A stretch of 42,094 nucleotides of DNA from Desulforhopalus sp. Lineage in GTDB: Bacteria > Desulfobacterota > Desulfobulbia > Desulfobulbales > Desulfocapsaceae. Positions 26,035 to 35,309 of this stretch are shown here, in pieces (the first letter of the stretch is position 1; each line of letters opens with the position of its first letter). The stretch lies in NCBI GenBank assembly GCA_024710585.1, contig JANJUM010000084.1:1-42094 (forward strand), written 5' to 3'. The notes below the pieces were generated by a model that saw nothing but the letters and a program-made list of their open reading frames with translations, was not told the DNA's origin and ran no database searches. The position numbers and the translations under genes were made by a program.

Positions 26035-26831
26035 GAGAGGACGGTTTTGCGGTAGATGACCGACAGGCCGGTCAGGGTCAGCATGGGGTCGATAAGGTCG
26101 ATTGCCGAGGAGAAGGGGGCAATCAGGGTTGCCATGCCCCCGGTGGCCACGACCCGGAAGGCCTCTCCTGGGGCAGGCGCCATTTCTTTTCTTATGCCGC
26201 CCACCAGGCCGTCGATCATTGCCCCGTAGCCATAGAGAATGCCACTCTTCATGGCCTGGACCGTCGACTTGCCGATGATCCGTGGCGGGGCTTCGGAGAC
26301 GTCGATATGCGGCAGTTTGGCGGTCCTGCTCGCCAGGGCTTCGAGAGAGATGGCGATGCCCGGGAGGATGGTTCCACCGAGGTAGGTGCAGTCTTCGGTG
26401 ACGCAGTCGAAGGTGATGGCCGTGCCGAAGTCGATGACGATCTGCTTGCAGGGCTTGAGATGATGGGCGGCGATGGCGTTGACGAGGCGGTCGGCGCCAA
26501 CCTCCTGGGGGTTGTCGAGCGCCACGTTGATCAGGGGCTTGAGACGGTCGTAAGAGACGACGACGATATCGCGTTCAAGCTCGGTGGCGAAGTGACGGCG
26601 GCAGCAGGCCAGCCAGGCTGTCTCCAAGGTGGGGACGACACTGGCGATGACGATGCCGCGAATCTTCCCCTTGTCTATTCCGGCCATGGCGAATAAGCTG
26701 TGGTAGCGGATGGCCAGTTCGTCGGCGGTGCTCTTGGCATCGGATTTGAGCCGCCACTGGTCGACGAGCCGCTCACCATCATACATCCCCGTAACGGTGT
26801 GGGAGTTGCCGATATCGACGACGAGATACAT
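26031..26831 (-). CDS. coaX: Type III pantothenate kinase
   Basis: 266 residues. ASKHA-fold motifs of CoaX: VVDIGNSHTVTGMY at the start, NPQEVGADRLVNAIAAH for pantothenate binding, VIDFGTAITFDCVTEDCTYLGGTILPGI, and GYGAMIDGLVGGI. It phosphorylates pantothenate, the first step of coenzyme A synthesis, and is the feedback-insensitive type. AGGTG before the ATG is the ribosome site. In many bacteria coaX follows birA, but not here: this one leads ldcA. Confidence 0.95.
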   Translation of the reverse strand: MYLVVDIGNSHTVTGMYDGERLVDQWRLKSDAKSTADELAIRYHSLFAMAGIDKGKIRGIVIASVVPTLETAWLACCRRHFATELERDIVVVSYDRLKPLINVALDNPQEVGADRLVNAIAAHHLKPCKQIVIDFGTAITFDCVTEDCTYLGGTILPGIAISLEALASRTAKLPHIDVSEAPPRIIGKSTVQAMKSGILYGYGAMIDGLVGGIRKEMAPAPGEAFRVVATGGMATLIAPFSSAIDLIDPMLTLTGLSVIYRKTVLS

Positions 26832-26957
26832 CGTTCACCTCATAGGATATGGGATCTGCCCCCTGGCCGGATAATCCCCGCCGTGCCCTGCCCGGGTCGG
26901 GGATGGCAGGGGGGTCGGAAAGTCCCTCTATACCATATTCAACCAGCAGAAGACACT

Positions 26958-27278
26958 ATGAATAAGACCGTTTTCGTCGTTACCACGACGGTCGAGCACA
27001 AGGAGGATGGCGAGCGGCTGGCCGCGCTGCTCCTCGAGCGTCGCCTCGTCGCCTGCGCCCAGATCTCAGGCCCGCTGACCAGCGTCTACCGCTGGCAGGG
27101 CGAGACCGTCACCGCTGCAGAGTACCTGCTCACCCTGAAGACCCGGCACAGCCTCTTTCGGCAGGTCGAGGAACTGTTGCGCGAGGAGCACCCCTATCAG
27201 GTCCCGGAGATCCTCGGTGACGAGGTGGCGGTTGCCAGTCAGGCCTATGCCGACTGGGTCGAGGGGGAGACGTCATGA
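26958..27278 (+). CDS. cutA: CutA-like divalent-ion tolerance family protein
   Basis: 106 residues from ATG 26958; the longer track start reads through the divergent promoter region. The CutA core is plain: FVVTTTVEHKEDGERLAALLLERRLVACAQISGPLTSVYRWQGETVTAAEYLLTLKTRHSLFRQVEELLREEHPYQVPEIL. CutA forms very stable PII-like trimers; its link to copper tolerance is historical and its role is unsettled. It ends in an ATGA overlap with the next small gene. Confidence 0.93.
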   Translation: MNKTVFVVTTTVEHKEDGERLAALLLERRLVACAQISGPLTSVYRWQGETVTAAEYLLTLKTRHSLFRQVEELLREEHPYQVPEILGDEVAVASQAYADWVEGETS

Positions 27279-27481
27279 ACGGCAAGCCCAATAGCGGCGG
27301 CTATCGCAAGCGCCGCAGCGGCAATTACGTCTGCCACTGCTGCAAGAAGGAACAGGTGTTCTGCTGGAGCTGTCCCTGTGGGTTTATGATCTGCAAGGAG
27401 TGCTTCGAGGAGAACAAATGGGGTATCAGCAACGGTCCGACCTGGATCTGCCCTGACTGCGAGCGCATCAGGATGATGTGA
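27275..27481 (+). CDS. Ten-cysteine mini-protein, zinc-binding type, coupled to cutA
   Basis: 68 residues with Cys at 20, 22, 23, 30, 33, 35, 40, 43, 59 and 62 (VCHCC, CWSCPCG, CKECF, CPDC), preceded by a basic Gly/Arg-rich tail (SGGYRKRRSG). The spacing suggests two or three zinc knuckles, like a B-box or treble-clef mini-domain. No name is known to me. The start overlaps the cutA stop (ATGA), so it is made with CutA. Confidence 0.75.
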   Translation: MNGKPNSGGYRKRRSGNYVCHCCKKEQVFCWSCPCGFMICKECFEENKWGISNGPTWICPDCERIRMM

Positions 27482-27644
27482 TCGGACTTTCACACAAGGT
27501 CGGTGGGAGTATTTGTATATCGGAGAGTGGAAGCGCCACGGCTCGCCCTGAGGTGTGCCGGCAGTTCAGGCGAGTTGGCGAAGAACATATGCGGAGGTGG
27601 CTTTATCACAGGGTAGGGCACTGGTCGGGGAAGTTTGCCGAAGC

Positions 27645-27673
27645 TTGCGGTCGCTCGTCAAATGCAATAAGAT
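27645..27673 (+). promoter_or_regulatory. Probable promoter of parE
   Basis: TTGCGG, a 17-base spacer and TAAGAT, about 45 bases before the parE ATG. Four of six match at -35 and four of six at -10; spacing is ideal. The rest of the 220-base gap (27482-27703) shows nothing else recognisable. Confidence 0.5.
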
Positions 27674-27718
27674 GGCCGCGGCAATGGCATCCCGAGAATT
27701 ATTTTGCAAAATGAGATT

Positions 27719-29548
27719 ATGGACGCTTCTACAGCAGTATACGACGAAAGCAAGATAAAAACCCTGAGCTCGCTGGATCATATCCGCAAGCGCCCGGGGA
27801 TGTATATCGGCAGGCTTGGAGACGGCTCCAATGCCGACGATGGCATCTATATCCTCCTCAAGGAGGTGGTTGACAACGCCATCGACGAGTTCATCATGGG
27901 TGCCGGCAAGCGTATCAATATCTCTATCAGCGCCAAGGGTCTGGTGACGGTACGCGACTTTGGACGTGGCATTCCGCTCGGCAAGATCGTCGATTGCGTC
28001 TCGACCATCAACACAGGAGCGAAATACAATACCGAAGTCTTCCAGTTCTCCGTCGGTTTGAATGGCGTTGGCACCAAGGCAGTTAATGCTCTTTCTGAAC
28101 ATTTTATTGTAACCGCTTATAGAGATGGGAAATTTGCGTCGGCAAGATTTGCCGATGGCAAACTGCTCGAAAAGAGTGAAGGCGATACCGAGGAGAAGAA
28201 CGGCACCTGCATCGAGTTTCTGCCTTCCGAGAAAATGTTCCCCGGCTTCGCCTTCGACCCCACCTTCGTCGAGAAGCGGCTGTGGCGCTACGCCTATCTC
28301 AACGCCGGACTGAAGATTCACTTCGACCGCAAGGTCTTCCATTCCGCCAACGGCCTGCTCGACCTGCTCGATAAGGAACTTGGCGGGGCGCAGCTCTACC
28401 GCCCCATCTACTACCGCGACGCCACTCTGGAGTTCGCCTTTTCCCACACCGATACCTTCAGCGACTGCTATTACACCTTCGTCAACGGCACGTACACCAG
28501 TGAGGGCGGCACGCACCTATCCGCCTTTCGCGAAGGAATTCTCAAGGGAATCAACGAGTTTTCTGGGAAAAAGTTCGTCAATACCGATGTTCGCGACGGC
28601 ATCGTCGGGACCCTGGCGATCAAGATCAAAGATCCGGTCTTCGAGTCGCAGACGAAAAACAAGCTCGGCAACACCGAGATCCGCTCGTGGATCGTCGGCA
28701 AAGTGCGCGATGCCGTGTCCAGCGCTCTCTACAAGGACACCGAGTCGGCGCAGATCCTCATCGAGAAGATCCTGCGCAACGAGGATGTGCGCAAGGAACT
28801 GCAGAGCGTTCGCTCCGAGGCCCGCGCCAACGCCAAGAAGGTGGCCTTCAAGATCGATCAGCTCAAGGATTGCAAGTATCACCCCAGCAAGGACAAGCCA
28901 TCGCAGCCCGGTCGGGAGAACATGGTCTTCATCACCGAGGGACAGTCGGCGGCCGGCTCCATCGTCTCCTCGCGCGACCCGATGGTCCAGGCGGTGTTTT
29001 CCCTCAAGGGAAAACCGTTCAATGTCTACGGGCAGAAGATGGCGGTCCTCTATAAGAACGAGGAGATGTACGCCCTGATGCGGGCGCTCAATATCGAGGA
29101 ATCGATCAGCGATTTACGTTACGACAAGGTCATCCTCGCCACCGATGCCGACGTCGACGGCCTGCATATCCGCAACTTGCTGCTGACCTTCTTTCTCCAT
29201 TACTTCGAGCCTCTGGTCAAACTAGGCCATATCCATATCCTCGAGACGCCGATCTTTCGCGTTCGCAACAAGGCGGAGACGGTCTACTGCTATTCGGAGC
29301 GCGAGAGGCAGCAGGCGACCGAGAGGCTGGCCGCCGGCAAGGCTGGCAACGTCGAGACCACGCGCTTCAAAGGTCTGGGGGAGATTTCGCCGAAAGAGTT
29401 CAAGCAGTTTATCGGACCGGACATTCGCCTGAAAAGCGTCACCCTCGATTCCCTCAGCGAAGTCAATCAGGTGCTGTCGTTCTACATGGGCAAGAATACG
29501 CCGGCACGACGCAAATATATCATGGACCACCTGATCCTCACCGACTGA
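27719..29548 (+). CDS. parE: DNA topoisomerase IV subunit B (ParE), Bacteroidetes-like type
   Basis: 609 residues from ATG 27719; the track uses a TTG 15 bases upstream. GHKL ATPase motifs: EVVDNAIDEF, VRDFGRGIPLG and GLNGVGTKAVNALS. The transducer and TOPRIM parts follow: FITEGQSAAGSIVSSRDP (normally EGDSA, here Gln for Asp), then LATDADVDGLHIRNLLLTFFL, RFKGLGE. The length is that of ParE, without the long GyrB insertion of many Proteobacteria. It supplies ATP-driven strand passage for chromosome decatenation. The partner parC follows 54 bases later. Confidence 0.9.
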   Translation: MDASTAVYDESKIKTLSSLDHIRKRPGMYIGRLGDGSNADDGIYILLKEVVDNAIDEFIMGAGKRINISISAKGLVTVRDFGRGIPLGKIVDCVSTINTGAKYNTEVFQFSVGLNGVGTKAVNALSEHFIVTAYRDGKFASARFADGKLLEKSEGDTEEKNGTCIEFLPSEKMFPGFAFDPTFVEKRLWRYAYLNAGLKIHFDRKVFHSANGLLDLLDKELGGAQLYRPIYYRDATLEFAFSHTDTFSDCYYTFVNGTYTSEGGTHLSAFREGILKGINEFSGKKFVNTDVRDGIVGTLAIKIKDPVFESQTKNKLGNTEIRSWIVGKVRDAVSSALYKDTESAQILIEKILRNEDVRKELQSVRSEARANAKKVAFKIDQLKDCKYHPSKDKPSQPGRENMVFITEGQSAAGSIVSSRDPMVQAVFSLKGKPFNVYGQKMAVLYKNEEMYALMRALNIEESISDLRYDKVILATDADVDGLHIRNLLLTFFLHYFEPLVKLGHIHILETPIFRVRNKAETVYCYSERERQQATERLAAGKAGNVETTRFKGLGEISPKEFKQFIGPDIRLKSVTLDSLSEVNQVLSFYMGKNTPARRKYIMDHLILTD

Positions 29549-29602
29549 CCCGGGCCCCGTCGCCGCCCGCAAACGAGTCTTACCTCCACGGCCAACTGAG
29601 TT

Positions 29603-31648
29603 ATGGAAGCGCATCCCGGAAAACTGCATCGACTGTTCGACAAGAATTTTCTCGAATACACCTCCTATGTCATCCGCGAGCGGGCCATCCCCGCGGTGGA
29701 GGACGGGCTCAAACCGGTGCAGCGCCGCATCCTGCAGACCCTGTTCAATATGGATGACGGCCGCTTCCATAAGGTGGCCAACGTCGTTGGCGAGACGATG
29801 AAGCTGCATCCCCATGGCGACCAGAGTATCTTTGCCGCCCTGGTCAATCTCGCCAACAAGGGCTATCTCATCGAACAGCAGGGGAATTTCGGCAATATCT
29901 ATACCGGCGACCGCGCTTCCGCCGCCCGCTATATCGAGTGCCGCCTCACGCCCCTGGCCAGGGAGATCCTCTTCAACAAGGATCTCACCACCTTCGTCGA
30001 TTCCTACGACGGGCGCATGAAGGAGCCGGTGACTCTCCCGGCGAAGATTCCCTTGTTGCTGATGATGGGCGCGGAGGGTATCGCCGTTGGCATGGCCACC
30101 AAGATCTTGCCGCACAACTTCTGCGAACTCCTCGAGGCGCAAAAGAACATCCTTCGCGGCGAGCCCTTCACCGTCTATCCCGATTTTCCTCAGGGCGGGC
30201 TGGTCGATGTTGGCAGCTACGAGGATGGCAACGGCAAGATCCGTTGTCGGGCGAAGATCGAGGAGCAGAACGAAAAGACCATTGTTATCAAGGAGATCCC
30301 CTATACCACCACCACCCAGTCGCTGACTGATTCCATCGAAAAGGCCGCCAAGGCTGGCAAGATCAAAATCGTCTCCATTAACGACTATACCGCCGAGAAC
30401 GTCGAGATCGAGATCAAGCTGGCGCGCGGCATCTATGCCCGCGACACCATCGAGGCGCTCTACGCTTTCACCGACTGTGAGGTGTCGATCGTCCCCAACC
30501 TCACCCTGATCAACGGCGCCACGCCGGAAACCTCGACGGTCAGCGAGGTGTTGCGCCTCAATACTGCAAGGCTCAAGGACGACCTGGAAAAAGAGCTGCA
30601 TATCGAGCAGGCGCGGCTCGAAGAGAAACTGCATGGCAAGATCCTCGAACAGATCTTCATCGAGGAACGGCTCTATAAAAATATCGAAGAACAGACCAGC
30701 TACGCGGCCGTCGTCGCCACCGTGGAGAAGTCCTTCGTCCCCTATGCCGAACGCCTGATGCGGCCGCTCTCCAAAGAGGACATCGAACACCTCCTCGAAA
30801 TCCGCATCAAGCGCATTTCCCGCTACGATATCAATCGCCAGGAGAGGGAGATCAAAGAGATCCGCAAGAGAATCAAGGAAATTGTCAAATCTTTGAAAGA
30901 TATGACGGGATTTACGATATCTTTCCTCGATGATCTCTTGCGCCGCTATGGTCACTTCTATCCACGGCGCTCGGAATTGACGACCTTTTCCGAGGTCACC
31001 GCACGGTCGGTGGCCATCTCCAACCTGCTCACCGTGTACAATCGCGAGAGCGGGTTTCTTGGCCATCAGATCAAGGAGGAACATCCCGGCGAAGACCTGG
31101 TGGTGCCCTGCTCAGAGTACGATAAGCTCTTCCTCCTCTTCAGCGACGGTCTCTATAAGGTCATTTCGGTAACCGAGAAGCTCTATGTCGGCAATGAACT
31201 CCTCTGGTTCGGGGTGGTGCAGAAGGATCTGGTGTTCAATATCATCTATCGTGACGGCGCGGAAAACCTCGCCTACGTCAAGCGGTTCGCCATGCCGAGT
31301 TTTATCCTCGAAAAGGAGTACCGCCTCTTCCCCGAGCACAAGCGCTCGAAAATTCTCTATCTCGATTTTGGCGACAACAGCTTTGTGAAGATTTCCCTGG
31401 TGCCCTCGTTGCGGGCAAAAACCAACAGCATGGAGATCGCCTTCAGCGAGTATCTCATCAAAAATGCCGCGGCCAAGGGGCGACGTGTCGCCAATCGCGG
31501 CATCCGCCGTATTGTCGCGGTTACCGGCAAGGTCGACCTTACCGAAAAACAGCTCCTGCCATTGCCGGGGATGGAATCAACGGCATTGCCGGAAGAGGGG
31601 GCGGGGGATACTGCTAAAACGGAGAGAGGCGAGGAGGAAAACTCCTGA
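29603..31648 (+). CDS. parC: DNA topoisomerase IV subunit A (ParC), Bacteroidetes-like type
   Basis: 681 residues. The breakage-reunion domain is complete: GLKPVQRRIL, the quinolone region LHPHGDQSIFAAL, QGNFGNIYTGDRASAARYIECRL with catalytic Tyr at about 110, and PLLLMMGAEGIAVGMATKILPHN. A long coiled-coil arm follows (LKDDLEKELHIEQARLEEKLHG), then a divergent C-terminal domain of about 230 residues without a GyrA box (QRRGGKG), so it is the decatenating type. The overall wording resembles ParC of Bacteroidetes more than that of Gammaproteobacteria. With ParE it separates linked daughter chromosomes; it lies a few kb from the dif site. Confidence 0.9.
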   Translation: MEAHPGKLHRLFDKNFLEYTSYVIRERAIPAVEDGLKPVQRRILQTLFNMDDGRFHKVANVVGETMKLHPHGDQSIFAALVNLANKGYLIEQQGNFGNIYTGDRASAARYIECRLTPLAREILFNKDLTTFVDSYDGRMKEPVTLPAKIPLLLMMGAEGIAVGMATKILPHNFCELLEAQKNILRGEPFTVYPDFPQGGLVDVGSYEDGNGKIRCRAKIEEQNEKTIVIKEIPYTTTTQSLTDSIEKAAKAGKIKIVSINDYTAENVEIEIKLARGIYARDTIEALYAFTDCEVSIVPNLTLINGATPETSTVSEVLRLNTARLKDDLEKELHIEQARLEEKLHGKILEQIFIEERLYKNIEEQTSYAAVVATVEKSFVPYAERLMRPLSKEDIEHLLEIRIKRISRYDINRQEREIKEIRKRIKEIVKSLKDMTGFTISFLDDLLRRYGHFYPRRSELTTFSEVTARSVAISNLLTVYNRESGFLGHQIKEEHPGEDLVVPCSEYDKLFLLFSDGLYKVISVTEKLYVGNELLWFGVVQKDLVFNIIYRDGAENLAYVKRFAMPSFILEKEYRLFPEHKRSKILYLDFGDNSFVKISLVPSLRAKTNSMEIAFSEYLIKNAAAKGRRVANRGIRRIVAVTGKVDLTEKQLLPLPGMESTALPEEGAGDTAKTERGEEENS

Positions 31649-31690
31649 AAACAGTAAGGTGCTCTCAATTATCTAATGTAGTTTCGAGCT

Positions 31691-33064
31691 TTATTGTTCT
31701 TGTGTAATCCATTCCCCACTGAGCGAGTGCTGGCCAGCGTGGGTGATAGAGACGAGAGCGCTCGCTCCGGGAGCTGGCGGGGCAGGGCAATCCTTGACGT
31801 GGACGATGTGGTCGGTCACGGTTCGGCCACGAAGCTCCCCTCCCACGACTTCCTCAATGAGAATTTCCATTGTCGTTCCCACGTATTCGCGGTTTCTTTC
31901 CAGGCTGATCTCATCTTGCCGCCGCTGAAAACGAGTCAATCGTTCCCCCTTGACACGCTCGTCGAGCTTGTCCGTCAATCCGCTTGCCTTGGTTCCCTTG
32001 CGGTCGGAGTACTTGAAAGAAAAGGAGCCATGGTAGCGTACTGTGTCGAGTAGCTCCATGGTTTCCTGGAAGTCGGCCTCGGTTTCTCCAGGAAAACCAA
32101 CGATAATATCAGTAGTTAGTGTGATGTCAGGGCAGTACTGCCGCAACCGCTCCACCTTGTCGAGATATTCCCTGACGCTATAGCGCCGATTCATGAGCGT
32201 GAGTATCTTGTCCGAGCCCGATTGTACCGGAAGGTGCAGTTGCGGGCAGAGGTTGGGTAATTCGCCAAAACAGCGCATCAATTCTTCGCCGAAGTCCTTC
32301 GGATTGGACGTGGTGAAGCGCAGACGGCGCAGTCCTGCGATCGCCGACACTTCCCGCAAGAGGTCGGGGAAGGAATAGGCAGCGCTGCCTCTGCCTATGT
32401 CGTTGGTCCTGCCGTAGGAATTGACGTTCTGCCCAAGAAGGGTGATTTCCTGCGCCCCCTGTTTGACCAATGTCTCTATTTCTTCAAGTATCTCATTGAC
32501 CTGTCGTGAAACTTCGCGTCCCCGCGTATATGGCACCACACAATAGCTGCAGAAATTGTTGCAGCCTTGCATGATGGTGACGAAGCGGCTATGGCTTCCT
32601 CTGGGAGAGTGGGGGAGGGGGAGTTTTCCAGCCATTTCCCCGGTGGGAGGCAGCAGGGATGGGATCTGGTAATCGTCGTGCAGGGCGGTGACGATGCGCG
32701 GACCACCCTGTCGCGCTGCATCGAGCAGGGCAGGCAGTCCATAGATGTGCTGCGTGCCGATGACGAGGTCGACATGGGGCATCTTCTCAAGCAAGCGCAC
32801 CCCCTCCTGCTGGGCGACGCAGCCGGCGACCACCAGCGCCATTCCCGGCCTGGCCGATTTCGTCTTACGCAGGTAGCCAAGAAGGCTGAGAACCTTTTGT
32901 TCCGCTTTGGCGCGGATGGAGCAGGTGTTGAGGATGATCAGGTCGGCATCCTGGTAGCTCATGCTCTCCACATATCCTTGGCTGGAGAGGGTCTGGGCCA
33001 TGATCTCCGAATCCCTGAGGTTCATCTGGCAGCCAAAGGTCTTGATGAAAAATGCTTTCGCCAT
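31691..33064 (-). CDS. miaB: tRNA-2-methylthio-N6-isopentenyladenosine synthase MiaB
   Basis: 457 residues. The N-terminal UPF0004 domain binds one iron-sulfur cluster (TFGCQMNLRDSE, NTCSIRAKAEQKV, VVAGCVAQQEG). The radical SAM cluster motif CNNFCSYCVVPYTRGREVSR is CX3CX2C, and a TRAM domain ends the protein (GTTMEILIEEVVGGELRGRTVTDHIVHV). It adds the methylthio group to i6A37 of tRNAs. miaA, which makes its substrate, is in the same window (37610-38566). It follows DUF4911 by 35 bases. Confidence 0.95.
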   Translation of the reverse strand: MAKAFFIKTFGCQMNLRDSEIMAQTLSSQGYVESMSYQDADLIILNTCSIRAKAEQKVLSLLGYLRKTKSARPGMALVVAGCVAQQEGVRLLEKMPHVDLVIGTQHIYGLPALLDAARQGGPRIVTALHDDYQIPSLLPPTGEMAGKLPLPHSPRGSHSRFVTIMQGCNNFCSYCVVPYTRGREVSRQVNEILEEIETLVKQGAQEITLLGQNVNSYGRTNDIGRGSAAYSFPDLLREVSAIAGLRRLRFTTSNPKDFGEELMRCFGELPNLCPQLHLPVQSGSDKILTLMNRRYSVREYLDKVERLRQYCPDITLTTDIIVGFPGETEADFQETMELLDTVRYHGSFSFKYSDRKGTKASGLTDKLDERVKGERLTRFQRRQDEISLERNREYVGTTMEILIEEVVGGELRGRTVTDHIVHVKDCPAPPAPGASALVSITHAGQHSLSGEWITQEQ

Positions 33065-33099
33065 GTGTCTGTGATAGCAAATAAACTGAGTTTCCGTAT

Positions 33100-33300
33100 T
33101 CAGGCAAGCGTCACGGCGATGGACGCCAGCAAAGTGAACAGCTCTCGCCGCCTCTCCCTGGGGTGGCGGATGACGACCAACCCAGGAATGCCCTTTTGCG
33201 ACGAAAGTACGGCAAGATTATCGTAACCTTCGAGGATGAACTTGAGGAAATGAAAACGATCCGGCCTGATGCGTAAATAGAGGTGATCGAGACGGCTCAT
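33100..33300 (-). CDS. DUF4911 family protein
   Basis: 66 residues from ATG 33300, five bases after the purB stop; the track gives a longer frame running into purB. MSRLDHLYLRIRPDRFHFLKFILEGYDNLAVLSSQKGIPGLVVIRHPRERRRELFTLLASI fits DUF4911 (an F-L-K-F-I-L-E-x-Y-D/E core followed by a two-strand unit). Function unknown. DUF4911 genes next to miaB are familiar from Desulfobacterota-like genomes, which supports the lineage guess. Confidence 0.75.
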   Translation of the reverse strand: MSRLDHLYLRIRPDRFHFLKFILEGYDNLAVLSSQKGIPGLVVIRHPRERRRELFTLLASIAVTLA

Positions 33301-33304
33301 GAGC

Positions 33305-34750
33305 TCAAACGGTAAGGGTTGCGTCGCTCTTGCCGATGCGTTCACGGTTCTCGGCGAGCAGGGGTAAGACGACCTCCTCGAGAAACTCTTCCGTTTGCTC
33401 TTTGGCGCGGCCCGCAAATTGCTCGCTGTTACGCACCATTTCTGTCAGCTCATCGAGGGTGAAGGGGATTTCACTGTCGGCGGCGAGGCGTCGCAGCAGA
33501 TCGTTTTCCCTGCCATCTTCTTTTACGGCGCTGCCGGCGGCAACGGAATGGACCTTGACGAGTTCATGCATCTCTTGCCGGCTTTTTCCTCTGGCGACGG
33601 CTTCCATGAGGATTTTTTCCGTGGCCATGAAAGGAAGTTCGGCTTCGAGATGTTTTCGTATTTGATTCGGATAAACAACCATATCCGATGTAATGTTGAC
33701 AAACAACTTTAAAATTGCATCAGCGAGAAGAAAGCTTTGCGGAAGATCCATTCTGCGGATGGCCGAATCGTCCAGGGTTCGCTCGAACCACTGATTGCTG
33801 TAGGTCGCAGCGAAATTTTGCGGCAACTGCATGAGCTTGCGCGCCAGACCGGTCATACGCTCGGAGCGCATCGGGTTGCGTTTATAGGCCATGGCGGAAG
33901 ATCCAGTCTGATTTTTTTCAAATGGCTCTTCCTGGACCTTGAGGTTGGAGAGCAGCCGCAGATCGACGGCGAATTTATGAGCTGTGGCGCCAATACCGGC
34001 GAGTGTCTCGCAGAGTTTCATGTCAAGCTTGCGCGTATAGGTCTGCCCGGTGACATGAAAGGTTGATGTAAAACCTAATTTTTCTGCAACCAACTGATCG
34101 AGTTGACGAACTTTTTTGTGATCTCCGGCAAAGAGCTCGAGAAAGGTCGCCTGGGTGCCAACCGTGCCCTTGGCGCCGCGGGCTTTAATCTGCCCGAGGA
34201 AAGTGTCGACATACTGCAGGTCCATGATGAGATCTTGCAGATAGAGGGTGTTGCGCTTACCGACGGTAGTCGGCTGGGCTGGTTGATAGTGGGTATAGCC
34301 GAGAGTCACCAGGCCCTTGTGGGTTTCGCAGAAGCGGGCGAGGTTGGCGATGACCTGCAACAGTGCCGCGCGGATGAGTTCCATGGCAGATTTCTGCACC
34401 AGGAGGTCGGTGTTGCAGACGACGAACTGCGAGGTGGCACCGAGGTGGATAATGCCTGCCGCCCGGGGGCACTTGAGGCCGAACTCATAGACATGCGCCA
34501 TGACATCGTGGCGAATCTCACGCTCTTTAGCGGCGGCTATGTCGTAGTCGATATTTTCGACATTGGCGCGCATTTCCTCAAGCATGGCTTCGTCGATGAG
34601 ATCGGTCAAACCGAGTTCGTACTGGGCCTCGGCAAGTGCCAGCCAGCAACGGCGCCAGGTGGTGAAGCGTGTCTTGTCGGAAAAAAGTCGCTGCATGGCG
34701 GGTGACGTGTAGCGGCTGACCAGCGGTTCCTGATAGATATCGCGTGACAT
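33305..34750 (-). CDS. purB: Adenylosuccinate lyase
   Basis: 481 residues from ATG 34750, with GGAGG five bases upstream (track start is 18 bases earlier). Superfamily signature GSSAMAYKRNPMRSERMTGLAR, active-site GATSQFVVCNTDL and GYTHYQPAQPTTVGKR are all present. It cleaves SAICAR and adenylosuccinate in purine synthesis. Length and the SSAMxYKRNPMRSE wording resemble the roughly 480-residue animal-type clade more than the 430-residue Bacillus type. It heads purB-DUF4911-miaB. Confidence 0.95.
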   Translation of the reverse strand: MSRDIYQEPLVSRYTSPAMQRLFSDKTRFTTWRRCWLALAEAQYELGLTDLIDEAMLEEMRANVENIDYDIAAAKEREIRHDVMAHVYEFGLKCPRAAGIIHLGATSQFVVCNTDLLVQKSAMELIRAALLQVIANLARFCETHKGLVTLGYTHYQPAQPTTVGKRNTLYLQDLIMDLQYVDTFLGQIKARGAKGTVGTQATFLELFAGDHKKVRQLDQLVAEKLGFTSTFHVTGQTYTRKLDMKLCETLAGIGATAHKFAVDLRLLSNLKVQEEPFEKNQTGSSAMAYKRNPMRSERMTGLARKLMQLPQNFAATYSNQWFERTLDDSAIRRMDLPQSFLLADAILKLFVNITSDMVVYPNQIRKHLEAELPFMATEKILMEAVARGKSRQEMHELVKVHSVAAGSAVKEDGRENDLLRRLAADSEIPFTLDELTEMVRNSEQFAGRAKEQTEEFLEEVVLPLLAENRERIGKSDATLTV

Positions 34751-34768
34751 ATGTCCTCCAGAGATCAC

Positions 34769-35309
34769 CTGTCCCGGGCAGATGAGGTGTTCCTTGCGGT
34801 CTCGGGTACTCTTGTCAAGAGTGCGCTCGGGTGGTGGTGATTTACGTTAAGAAACGATCTGTGGGAATACTGTTATAGACGTGTTTAGAGGTGGTTTTCG
34901 TAGTTTTTGCAAAAAACCTTTGTTCGGGGTGGCAGGCGAGGCTGAGAGCTCCGCGAATTGCCAAGCAGGGCCTTTTGGCGAGGATCTGCGCAAGGTGTTG
35001 CTTGACATGTGTCCTGGTAACGCGCCTTGTTCAGACCAAGAAGAGGCCCGCCTGGTTATTATATCCCGAACTATTGAGGCTTCTGGCAGATACAGGCGCT
35101 AAACGTAGTCTAATGAGGGGCATTGTTGTTTCAAGCCCGATTGCGTCACAAAGCGCCCTTTGTCGATCATGTAAATTCTCTTGCTGATGTTTGTCGGCGG
35201 GGCAGGGCACTCTCTTATAGCATTGTTGCGCGCAGAAGAAAACTGTTCGCTGCGCAGGGCTCGAGCCTTTTGGGAGAGAATTCTATTCGCCAATCAAAGA
35301 AATAACCTA
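34769..35309. other. Gene-free region left of the dif site
   Basis: About 540 bases upstream of purB with only short ORFs that do not look like proteins. The purB promoter must lie here (34769 onwards); no convincing -35/-10 is seen. Composition becomes more AT-rich toward the dif site. Confidence 0.5.
35200..35207 (+). other. KOPS-like octamer pointing to dif
   Basis: GGGCAGGG on the + strand, about 100 bases left of dif, matches the E. coli FtsK-orienting consensus GGGNAGGG in the orientation that would send FtsK toward dif. Whether this species uses the same motif is unknown. Confidence 0.35.

Noticed and set aside
29222-31084. 620-codon open frame on the - strand
   Set aside because: Antisense to parC and the end of parE; no motif, composition of a shadow frame.
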